A stretch of 64,000 bases of DNA from an uncultured Prevotellaceae bacterium (GTDB lineage Bacteria; Bacteroidota; Bacteroidia; Bacteroidales; Bacteroidaceae): the NCBI GenBank assembly GCA_902764705.1, contig CACWWZ010000004.1, positions 1 through 64,000 on the forward strand. Direction: 5' to 3'. Below, piece by piece: positions 24,178 to 31,235 of this stretch; within the stretch, counting starts at the first letter, position 1, and each line of letters begins with the position of its first letter. Position numbers and translations under genes: made by a program. Under the pieces are notes generated by a model. It was not told where the DNA came from. It saw only the letters and a list, made by a program, of their open reading frames with translations, and ran no database searches.

Positions 24178-24776
24178 ATACCGAGTTTGATGTCGTAATC
24201 GTTGCGAACGGTGAGTTTCCCACCCATGAGATTCCCCTTGGCATCCTAAAAAACGCCAAGCATATCGTAGCGTGTGATGGAGCCATCAAGAACGTGCCCC
24301 AGGCGGAAGTAGTGGTAGGCGACGGCGATAGCGTGCCAGCAGCCTTTCACGACAGGCTCATCCAAATTGAGGAGCAGGAAGATAACGACCTGACCAAGGC
24401 TACGCGCTATTGTTTGTCGATGAAATGGCAAAAAATTGCGTATTTGGGATGCACGGGTAAGCGCGAAGACCACACGTTGGGAAACATCGGACTGCTGATG
24501 CGATACTTCCGCAAGATGGGGGTAGAAGGCATGATGTTTACAGACCATGGTTTCTTTACGCCTGCCTTTGGAACCCATCCTTTCCAATCCAAAAAAGGCC
24601 AGCAGGTGAGTATTTTCAACTTCGGATGCAAGCAACTCTTGTCAGAAGGTCTCAGATGGAACAGCTATGCCTATGACGAGTGGTGGCAAGGCACACTCAA
24701 CGAGGCGTTGGGTGATTACTTCTCATTCCAGGCCGACAGCTACTATCTTGTTTTTCAAACCTACGACGTCAAATAG
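24174..24776 (+). CDS. Thiamin pyrophosphokinase
   Basis: 200 residues, typical for the family. It transfers pyrophosphate from ATP to thiamin to give TPP. The N-terminal catalytic half has IVACDGAIKN, VVVGDGDSVP and the strongly diagnostic QEDNDLTKATRYC; LGCTGKREDHTLGN is the adjoining loop. A C-terminal beta-domain (about 135-200) supplies part of the thiamin site. Overlapping pnuT by 4 nt (ATGA), it closes the salvage operon. It converges with the next gene, overlapping it by 8 nt at the 3' ends. Often called tnr3 in Bacteroidetes operons. Confidence 0.92.
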   Translation: MNTEFDVVIVANGEFPTHEIPLGILKNAKHIVACDGAIKNVPQAEVVVGDGDSVPAAFHDRLIQIEEQEDNDLTKATRYCLSMKWQKIAYLGCTGKREDHTLGNIGLLMRYFRKMGVEGMMFTDHGFFTPAFGTHPFQSKKGQQVSIFNFGCKQLLSEGLRWNSYAYDEWWQGTLNEALGDYFSFQADSYYLVFQTYDVK

Positions 24777-25677
24777 TTACATCCAAGAATTTGAGTTCTG
24801 CTTCGAGCATGGCCAGTTTGGGCATATCGAAGCCGGCCTCGCGGGCAATCTCGATGGGTCGCGTGTAGAGGTAGTGAATCTCCATACGGCGATGGAAATC
24901 GTAGTCGAGTCGCATAGACGGTGAATAAGGCGTCATGGCATCGGTCATTTCCAACATCTTCTGGGCAAACGATTCGTCAATATTTTTAACGCCCAAGTGC
25001 TGGGCGGCACCGATGACTTCCATCATCTGCTCATAGATGAGTTGGCGTGTGGCAGGATTCTGCAGCAAGAGGTTCGTCTGCGTCTTCAGCGCCACCGTCA
25101 TACCGTTGAAGGGCATGTTCCACACAGCCTTCTTCCAACGCGCCTCGTGATATTCGACGAGTCCGGCCTTCACGCCAGCGGCATTGAATTCGTCCACCAC
25201 TTGCTGTAGCAAAGCCTCATCGCGACATGAGTAGTTGCCCAGATTGATCTGGCCATAGCACTGATGATTGACACGTCCCGGTTCCGTCTTGGCAGAACAG
25301 ATGAACGCCAAACCTGCGGCAAGTTGTACGTCAGGGAACATCTGCTGCACATCCTGCTCAACACCGATACCGTTTTGAATGAGCACTACCAGCGTCTGAG
25401 GGCCTAGCAACGGGGGCAGTAAGTCACGTAACTTACTATTATTGATGGACTTGAGACACACCAGTACGACATCGCACTGCGGCATATCAATCGTCGTGTT
25501 GTAAACATGAGGTGCATCGAGACGGAACGAACCATCGCACGAATCAATCTGCAGGCCGTGTTGCCTAACATATTCATAATCACTACGCAGCAGGAAGTGC
25601 AACTCCTGTCCGTTCTGAGCCAATCGGGCGCCATAATATCCACCAATGGCTCCAGTACCTATTACTCCGTATTTCAT
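24769..25677 (-). CDS. 2-dehydropantoate 2-reductase family protein
   Basis: 302 residues. The N-terminal Rossmann motif GVIGTGAIGGYYGARLAQNG binds NADPH, and the C-terminal helical domain has RWKKAVWNMPFNG, which includes the catalytic Lys of ketopantoate reductases. The reaction would be NADPH reduction of ketopantoate to pantoate for coenzyme A. Bacteroidetes often carry paralogues, so panE identity is likely but not certain. A -7 box TAATTTTG (25708-25701) lies 24 nt upstream, divergent from argS. Confidence 0.82.
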   Translation of the reverse strand: MKYGVIGTGAIGGYYGARLAQNGQELHFLLRSDYEYVRQHGLQIDSCDGSFRLDAPHVYNTTIDMPQCDVVLVCLKSINNSKLRDLLPPLLGPQTLVVLIQNGIGVEQDVQQMFPDVQLAAGLAFICSAKTEPGRVNHQCYGQINLGNYSCRDEALLQQVVDEFNAAGVKAGLVEYHEARWKKAVWNMPFNGMTVALKTQTNLLLQNPATRQLIYEQMMEVIGAAQHLGVKNIDESFAQKMLEMTDAMTPYSPSMRLDYDFHRRMEIHYLYTRPIEIAREAGFDMPKLAMLEAELKFLDVTI

Positions 25678-25700
25678 TTCGTAAATCAGATTTTAGAGTG

Positions 25701-25708
25701 CAAAATTA
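25701..25708 (-). promoter_or_regulatory. -7 box of the ketopantoate reductase gene
   Basis: TAATTTTG on the minus strand, 24 nt before the ATG. It fits TAnnTTTG; -33 not clear. Confidence 0.45.
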
Positions 25709-25752
25709 CAAAATAATTCTTAATTCTTCATTCTTAATTCTTAATTTCTTTG

Positions 25753-25760
25753 TACCTTTG
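25753..25760 (+). promoter_or_regulatory. -7 box of argS
   Basis: TACCTTTG, 20 nt before the chosen argS ATG (25780). This argues against any upstream start, because codons before 25780 lie inside the promoter. TTCTTAATTC microrepeats precede it. Confidence 0.65.
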
Positions 25761-25779
25761 CACCCAAAATTTGAAAGAA

Positions 25780-27567
25780 ATGAAGATTGAACAACAAATA
25801 ATGGCTGCCGCGCAGGCAGCGGTAAAGGCACTCTACGGACAGGACGTGCCCGAGAAGATGGTGCAAACTCAGAAGACCCGCAGCGAGTTTGAGGGTAACC
25901 TGACATTGGTCGTATTCCCCTTTGTCAAAATGGCCAGGAAGTCGCCTGAGCAGACTGGTCAGGAGCTGGGCGAATACCTGGTAGCCAACTGCGACGCCAT
26001 CAGCAAGTTCAACGTGGTAAAGGGTTTTCTGAACCTGAGCATCAGCGACGAGGCATGGCTTAACCTGTTGGCCGACATCGACAAGGACGACCACTATGGC
26101 GAGAAGACCGCTGACGAGAGTTCCCCTCTCGTCATGATTGAATATAGCAGTCCCAACACCAACAAGCCCCTGCATCTGGGTCATGTGCGCAACAACCTGC
26201 TGGGTTGGTCGCTGGCCCAAATCATGGAAGCCAACGGCAACAAGGTGGTGAAGACGAACATCGTGAACGACCGCGGTATCCACATCTGTAAGTCGATGCT
26301 GGCCTGGCTGAAGTGGGGCAATGGTGAGACTCCCGAGTCGTCGGGCAAAAAGGGTGACCACCTGATTGGCGACTACTACGTAGCTTTCGACAAGCACTAC
26401 CGCGAGGAAATCAAGGAACTCGTGGCTCAGGGCATGGACGAAGAGCAGGCCAAGCAGGAGGCTCCGCTGATTAAGGAGGCCCACGAGATGCTGGTGAAGT
26501 GGGAACAGAACGACCCCGAGGTACGTGCCTTGTGGGAGAAGATGAATTCGTGGGTCTATGCCGGTTTCGACGAGACCTACCAGAAAATGGGTGTAAAGTT
26601 CGACAAGATATATTATGAGAGCCAGACCTACCTGAAGGGTAAGGCCAAGGTAGAAGAAGGTCTGGCCAAGGGGCTCTTTGAGCGCCATGATGACAACAGC
26701 GTCTGGGCCGACCTGACCAACGAGGGACTGGATCAGAAGCTGCTGCTGCGTAGCGACGGTACCAGCGTCTATATGACGCAGGATATCGGTACCGCCGAGA
26801 TGCGTTTCCAGGACTACCCCATCGACAAGATGATCTATGTGGTGGGTAACGAGCAGAACTACCACTTCCAGGTGCTCAGCATTTTGCTGGATCGTCTGGG
26901 CTTCAAGTGGGGTAAGGAACTCGTTCACTTCTCCTACGGTATGGTAGAGCTGCCCAACGGCAAGATGAAGAGCCGCGAGGGAACGGTGGTTGATGCTGAC
27001 GACCTGATGGAACTGATGGTAGAGGATGCCTATAAGACCTCTATGGAACTGGGTAAGTTTGACGACATGACGGAAGAGGAGCGTCGTGAGATTGCCCGCG
27101 TTGTAGGTATGGGTGCATTGAAGTATTTTATTCTCAAGGTTGATGCACGCAAAAATATGCTGTTCAACCCCGAGGAGAGTATCGACTTCAACGGCAACAC
27201 GGGACCGTTTATCCAGTACACCTATGCGAGAATCCGTAGTATTCTGCGCAAAGCAGCTTGTATAACTAGTACGACTAGTCTGACTATTACCACTAGTCTT
27301 TCTGAGAAGGAGGTTGAGCTGATCCAGAAGATGTCGGAGTACGGTGCTGCCGTTGAGCAGGCTGGTAAGGACTACAGCCCATCGGGCATTGCAAACTACT
27401 GCTACGAACTGACGAAGGTGTTCAACCAGTTCTATCACGACTACTCGATTCTGAACGAGCCCGACGAGCAGAAGAAGACCGTACGTCTGATGTTGGCCAA
27501 GAACGTGGCGAAGATTCTGAAGAACGGCATGGCCCTGCTGGGCATTGAGGTTCCTGAGAGAATGTAA
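25780..27567 (+). CDS. argS: Arginyl-tRNA synthetase
   Basis: 595 residues, normal for class I ArgRS. It charges tRNA-Arg with arginine in the cytoplasm. The N-terminal Add-1 domain (about 1-110) is followed by the HIGH-type motif PNTNKPLHLGHVRNN, the catalytic Rossmann core, a KMSKS-equivalent KMKSREGTVV, and the anticodon-binding domain with DALRY-like TYARIRSIL. Just after that (about 491-506) is an odd Thr/Ser stretch, ITSTTSLTITTSLS, encoded by three ACTAGT palindromes within 33 bp (27265-27297). It looks like a microrepeat insertion in a tolerant loop. The CCTAGG array follows the stop codon directly. Confidence 0.96.
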   Translation: MKIEQQIMAAAQAAVKALYGQDVPEKMVQTQKTRSEFEGNLTLVVFPFVKMARKSPEQTGQELGEYLVANCDAISKFNVVKGFLNLSISDEAWLNLLADIDKDDHYGEKTADESSPLVMIEYSSPNTNKPLHLGHVRNNLLGWSLAQIMEANGNKVVKTNIVNDRGIHICKSMLAWLKWGNGETPESSGKKGDHLIGDYYVAFDKHYREEIKELVAQGMDEEQAKQEAPLIKEAHEMLVKWEQNDPEVRALWEKMNSWVYAGFDETYQKMGVKFDKIYYESQTYLKGKAKVEEGLAKGLFERHDDNSVWADLTNEGLDQKLLLRSDGTSVYMTQDIGTAEMRFQDYPIDKMIYVVGNEQNYHFQVLSILLDRLGFKWGKELVHFSYGMVELPNGKMKSREGTVVDADDLMELMVEDAYKTSMELGKFDDMTEEERREIARVVGMGALKYFILKVDARKNMLFNPEESIDFNGNTGPFIQYTYARIRSILRKAACITSTTSLTITTSLSEKEVELIQKMSEYGAAVEQAGKDYSPSGIANYCYELTKVFNQFYHDYSILNEPDEQKKTVRLMLAKNVAKILKNGMALLGIEVPERM

Positions 27568-27569
27568 CT

Positions 27570-27609
27570 CATAGGATTGCCTAGGTTTTCCTAGGACAGC
27601 CTAGAATAA
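27570..27609. repeat. Ten-base CCTAGGnnnn array downstream of argS
   Basis: Four units at exact 10-bp spacing start at 27570 (CATAGGATTG), 27580 (CCTAGGTTTT), 27590 (CCTAGGACAG) and 27600 (CCTAGAATAA). The same period and core occur at 47378-47417 and 58049-58078. Confidence 0.75.
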
Positions 27610-27617
27610 CAAAAAGA

Positions 27618-28079
27618 ATGATGCAGAATCCTCCCGACTACAGACACGACACGGTGTTGCCCCTGCCCATGGAGGTACGGGCAGACGCGTGGGCCGTGGA
27701 TGCTGCATGCAGTGGTAATCCTGGTCCGATGGAGTATCAGGCCATCGATTTAGCAACTGGTGCTCGCGTGTTTCATTTCGGTCCTATCAAGGGTACGAAT
27801 AATATCGGGGAGTTTCTGGCTATTGTACATGCCTTGGCTCTCTGCTGGCAACAGGGTCTGCACAATAAAACCATCTATAGCGACTCGTATAATGCCATTC
27901 TCTGGGTGAACAAACGCAAATGCAAGACAAAACTGGAACGCACACCTGAGACAGAGCAACTATTCCAAATTATTGTCCGCGCTGAGAATTGGCTACAAAC
28001 CCATCAGTGGCGCAATCCCATCATCAAGTGGGAAACCAAGCAATGGGGCGAGGTCCCTGCCGACTTCGGTAGGAAGTAA
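27618..28079 (+). CDS. Ribonuclease H family protein
   Basis: 153 residues. The RNase H fold shows the four acidic positions in VDAACSGNPGP, NNIGEFLAI, TIYSDSYNAI and VPADFGRK, so it is probably active on RNA in RNA/DNA hybrids. It lacks the N-terminal hybrid-binding (viroplasmin-like) domain of longer Bacteroidetes RNase H proteins. A second ATG at 27621 is an alternative start. It follows argS by 50 nt of CCTAGG repeats and ends at a terminator shared with ribD. Confidence 0.85.
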   Translation: MMQNPPDYRHDTVLPLPMEVRADAWAVDAACSGNPGPMEYQAIDLATGARVFHFGPIKGTNNIGEFLAIVHALALCWQQGLHNKTIYSDSYNAILWVNKRKCKTKLERTPETEQLFQIIVRAENWLQTHQWRNPIIKWETKQWGEVPADFGRK

Positions 28080-28095
28080 GGGAGCCTATCCCAAA

Positions 28096-28114
28096 CCCCT
28101 CCCAAAAGGAGGGG
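28096..28114. terminator. Shared terminator between convergent RNase H and ribD genes
   Basis: CCCCTCC-caaaa-GGAGGGG forms a 7-bp GC stem. It sits between the two 3' ends and can serve both directions. Confidence 0.6.
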
Positions 28115-28115
28115 C

Positions 28116-29042
28116 TTATTGTTTTGCGTATATCACAATGATGTTTTTGTCATATACCTGTTGCGAGTGAACCTTCACTCCGGCAGGCAGTATGGGAGCC
28201 TGCGTGCCACCACTCACCGTAATCGGTGCCGTCTCGACACGTATCTCATCCCACAAACCAGCCTCAATGAACGACTCATGCGTTTGGCGTCCTCCTTCAA
28301 CGATGAGCGACTGGATACCATGTTGATATAGGTCCTCCATCAGCTGGGGCAAGGGACGATGGCGTGTCAGCACGATGCGTTTAGGATTCGGACCGTGCCA
28401 ATGACGGACTGTCAACTGGGGATGCTCACGGATATCAGTAGTATGTCCCACCAGAATAGCATCCTCCTCGGCTCGCAACTGGTGAGAGAGCATCTGAGTC
28501 TGTTCGTTGGAGATCTGGAAGGCCTTGCCATTCTCATCAATAAAACCGTTGGCGGTCTGTGCCCACTTCAAAATAATGTAAGGGCGGTGTTCTCGATGAA
28601 AAGTAAAGAAACGACGATTCAGCCATTGGCACTCCTTTTCAAGCACCCCGACAACAACCTCGATACCGACATCTTTCAGTTTCTTGATGCCACGTCCCTG
28701 TACTTCAGCAAAGGGGTCGACAGTACCCACCACCACACGCTTGACACCCTTTTTGATAATCAGGTCGGCACATGGCGGAGTCTTGCCATAGTGCGAACAA
28801 GGTTCTAACGACACGTAGATAGTGGCATCCTTCAGCAGTACCTCATCCTCTGGTCGCACTGAGGCAAAAGCATTTACTTCGGCATGCCCTTCACCACAGC
28901 GTACATGGTAACCTTCGCCGATGATTTTAGAGTTGAGAGGTGCTACAATGACCGCACCGACCATCGGATTTGGGCGGGCACCCTGAATGCCGTTTGCAGC
29001 CAGTTGAATGCAGCGCTGCATATATTTTTCGTCTTCGCTCAT
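28116..29042 (-). CDS. ribD: Bifunctional riboflavin deaminase/reductase RibD
   Basis: 308 residues. The N-terminal deaminase domain (about 1-145) carries the zinc site HAE (GEGHAEVNAF) and the Cys pair in LEPCSHYGKTPPC. The C-terminal reductase (about 150-305) carries ILKWAQTANGFI and LIVEGGRQTHESFI. It carries out the deamination and side-chain reduction steps of riboflavin synthesis. The C-terminal domain is shorter than in E. coli RibD. The chosen start (MSEDEKYMQRCIQLA) aligns with the family; codons further upstream run through a TTTGAAC repeat and into prmC. Divergent from prmC. Confidence 0.9.
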   Translation of the reverse strand: MSEDEKYMQRCIQLAANGIQGARPNPMVGAVIVAPLNSKIIGEGYHVRCGEGHAEVNAFASVRPEDEVLLKDATIYVSLEPCSHYGKTPPCADLIIKKGVKRVVVGTVDPFAEVQGRGIKKLKDVGIEVVVGVLEKECQWLNRRFFTFHREHRPYIILKWAQTANGFIDENGKAFQISNEQTQMLSHQLRAEEDAILVGHTTDIREHPQLTVRHWHGPNPKRIVLTRHRPLPQLMEDLYQHGIQSLIVEGGRQTHESFIEAGLWDEIRVETAPITVSGGTQAPILPAGVKVHSQQVYDKNIIVIYAKQ

Positions 29043-29046
29043 AATC

Positions 29047-29091
29047 TTTGAACTTTGAACTTTGAACTTTGAACTTTTTTTCTTACCTTTG
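29047..29091 (+). promoter_or_regulatory. prmC promoter whose -33 box is part of a TTTGAAC tandem repeat
   Basis: Four perfect TTTGAAC units (29047-29074). The third unit's TTTG (29061-29064) is exactly 19 nt before TACCTTTG (29084-29091). Change in repeat number would not move the best-placed TTTG unless the tract after the array also changes. Confidence 0.65.
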
Positions 29092-29095
29092 CAGT

Positions 29096-29959
29096 ATGAA
29101 TTACAACGAACTGTGGCATCTGTTAGCGCAAAAATACGACGAGGGCGAAGCGAAAGCCATTGCCCGGATGGCGTATGAAGTGCGCTTTGGACTGACTTTT
29201 TCAGACCTTTGCCTCGGCAAAGATACACAATTATCCGCAGACGACCAAACGGAATTGGAAGAAATCGCCATGAGATTGTTGCAAGGCGAACCCATACAGT
29301 ATGTTTTGGGACAGGCTGACTTCTGTGGACGGACGTTCAAGGTCAACGAACATGTGCTGATTCCCAGACCAGAAACGGAAGAGTTGTGTCGGTGGATAGT
29401 TTCAGAGGTAAGAGGTAAGAGGTTAGAGGTAAGAGATTACCCCGTTCTTGATATAGGGACGGGATCGGGATGTATTGCCATTACGCTGGCTGCAGAAATT
29501 TCTGAAACTAAGGTCACCGCATGGGACATATCGGAAGAAGCCTTGGAGGTAGCCCGTGAGAACGCCAAATGTACCGATGTTCACGTGTCTTTCGAACAAG
29601 TCGACGCCTTACATCTTACATCAGACATTTTACATCAGACATCGGGAGTCTTCGACCTCATCGTCAGCAATCCCCCATATATATGTAATAAGGAACGCGA
29701 GACCATGGAGGCCAACGTGCTGGAGCACGAACCTCATACGGCGTTGTTCGTACCCGACGACGACCCATTGCTGTTCTACCGCGCCATTGCCCAATACGGA
29801 CTGACGGCACTGAAGAAAGAAGGCTGGTTGTATTCTGAGATCAATCCCATATATGCAGATACCCTTACTGACATGTTGAGTAAAATGTCATACCACGGCA
29901 TCGAAATAAAAGAAGATGCCTATGGCAAACGACGAATGATGAGAGCGTGTAAAGGGTAA
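29096..29959 (+). CDS. prmC: Release-factor glutamine N5-methyltransferase
   Basis: 287 residues. It methylates the Gln of the GGQ motif in release factors. An N-terminal helical domain (about 1-95, VLIPRPETEELCRW at its end) precedes the SAM domain with VLDIGTGSGCIA and the catalytic IVSNPPY. Two insertions look like intergenic repeats: VRGKRLEVR at about 103-112 comes from AGAGGTAAGAGGTTAGAGG units, and LHLTSDILHQTSG at about 172-184 from TTACATCAGACAT units. Both fall in loops, so function is probably kept. The start at 29096 is just after the -7 box. Confidence 0.93.
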   Translation: MNYNELWHLLAQKYDEGEAKAIARMAYEVRFGLTFSDLCLGKDTQLSADDQTELEEIAMRLLQGEPIQYVLGQADFCGRTFKVNEHVLIPRPETEELCRWIVSEVRGKRLEVRDYPVLDIGTGSGCIAITLAAEISETKVTAWDISEEALEVARENAKCTDVHVSFEQVDALHLTSDILHQTSGVFDLIVSNPPYICNKERETMEANVLEHEPHTALFVPDDDPLLFYRAIAQYGLTALKKEGWLYSEINPIYADTLTDMLSKMSYHGIEIKEDAYGKRRMMRACKG

Positions 29960-29988
29960 AAAGGTAAAAAAGTAAAAGGGTAAAAAAG

Positions 29989-30456
29989 ATGAAAACCGAA
30001 AACGAAGCCTATTTGGCGCTAGCAGCCCTTTGTGCACAAGCCGAGCACTGCCAATACGAGATGCTAGAAAAGATGCGTCGCTGGGAACTGCCCGAAGAAG
30101 CACAAGCCCGTGTAATGGCCAAGCTCGTCAAGGAGCGCTATGTCGACGACGAGCGTTATGCCCAAGCTTTTGTCAAGGACAAGATACGCTATAACAAATG
30201 GGGTCGCCGCAAGGTGGAGCAGGCCCTGTGGCAAAAGCGTATCGATGAGGAGATTCGCAACAGCGTGCTCAATGACGTTGATGACGAAGAATATCTGAGC
30301 GTGCTGAGTCCGCTATTGAAACAAAAGCGCAAAACTATTAAGGCCAAGAACGACTACGAACTGAACCAGAAACTGGTGCGGTTTGCTCTAGGACGTGGTT
30401 TTACGTTTGACATCATTCGGCAGTGTTTGGATGTTGACGATGAATTGGTGGACTAG
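29989..30456 (+). CDS. recX: RecX regulatory protein
   Basis: 155 residues made of three-helix RecX repeats (MLEKMRRWELPEEAQARVMAKLVKE, YAQAFVKDKIRYNKWGRRKVEQAL, LNQKLVRFALGRGFTFDIIRQCL). RecX binds inside RecA filaments and inhibits recombinase activity. The gene follows prmC after a 29-nt spacer of AGGTAAAAAAGTAAAAGGGT repeat type, of which 20 bp also occur at 9841-9860. It overlaps comF by 17 nt. No SOS box was seen, and recA is not in the window. Confidence 0.85.
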   Translation: MKTENEAYLALAALCAQAEHCQYEMLEKMRRWELPEEAQARVMAKLVKERYVDDERYAQAFVKDKIRYNKWGRRKVEQALWQKRIDEEIRNSVLNDVDDEEYLSVLSPLLKQKRKTIKAKNDYELNQKLVRFALGRGFTFDIIRQCLDVDDELVD

Positions 30457-31132
30457 GATACTCGACTTCATTTCGCCCCGTCTGTGTGTAGTGTGTGGCG
30501 AACGGCTCTCGCCCACCGAGCGAAGTATCTGCTCGGTATGCTTGCTGCACCTGCCCCGTACCACCTACCAATTCACACCTGACGACAATCCTATGGCGCA
30601 ATTGTTCTGGCACCTGACGCCCGTCAAGCGTGCTGCCGCCCTACTCTACTACGAGCCGCACTCCGAACTGGCACGTCTCATCTACGACCTTAAATACCAC
30701 GACCGCCCAGATATTGGCGAGGATATGGGGCGCCTGATGGCTAATGAGATGCAACTGGCTCGTTTCTTTGATGGTATCGACGTGTTGCTGCCCGTTCCCC
30801 TTTCCCGTAAGAGACTCCGCCAGCGTGGCTATAACCAAAGTGAACAGCTAGCGATAGGCGTCAGCGACATTACCCACCTGCCTGTTGTCACTAAAGCCTT
30901 GCGCAGAAAACATTTCGTCAAGAGTCAGACCCGCCTCAGCCGTCATGAACGTCAGGAGAACGTGGAAGATATGTTTGAGCTACTTGACGGCAGTTTGTTA
31001 CAGGGAAAGCATGTGCTGCTGATTGACGATATCTGCACCACCGGCGCCACACTGATAGCCTGTGTCGATGTCCTCAAGAACATTCTGGGAATCCGACTCA
31101 GTGTGCTCACCTTGGGATTCACCAAGACATAG
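30440..31132 (+). CDS. ComF family phosphoribosyltransferase-like protein
   Basis: 230 residues. An N-terminal zinc-ribbon-like part (CVVCGERL and ICSVC) is followed by a phosphoribosyltransferase fold with the PRPP motif VLLIDDICTTGATL. LLPVPLSRKRLRQRGYNQSEQLA is diagnostic for the ComF/GntX family, linked to DNA uptake or processing in competent bacteria. The start is inside recX (17-nt overlap), so the two are translationally coupled. Its biochemical role here is unknown. Confidence 0.88.
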   Translation: MNWWTRILDFISPRLCVVCGERLSPTERSICSVCLLHLPRTTYQFTPDDNPMAQLFWHLTPVKRAAALLYYEPHSELARLIYDLKYHDRPDIGEDMGRLMANEMQLARFFDGIDVLLPVPLSRKRLRQRGYNQSEQLAIGVSDITHLPVVTKALRRKHFVKSQTRLSRHERQENVEDMFELLDGSLLQGKHVLLIDDICTTGATLIACVDVLKNILGIRLSVLTLGFTKT

Positions 31133-31181
31133 CATCGTGCAATCGGTTGCACTTACCGTACAAAAATAAATGCCTACTGAT

Positions 31182-31213
31182 AACTAATTATTCAAAATTA
31201 GTTCTTATCTTTG
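31182..31213 (+). promoter_or_regulatory. Amylase promoter with operator-like palindrome
   Basis: AACTAATT (31182-31189), 6-nt loop, AATTAGTT (31196-31203), then TATCTTTG (31206-31213). The palindrome covers where the -33 box would be, so it could be a repressor or activator site. No standard TTTG is present. Confidence 0.5.
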
Positions 31214-31235
31214 CAGTGCAAAAACTAATAACCCA

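Noticed and set aside
25741-27438. 565-residue ORF on the minus strand across argS
   Set aside because: It is the antisense shadow of argS; the plus frame has all ArgRS motifs and the reverse frame has none.
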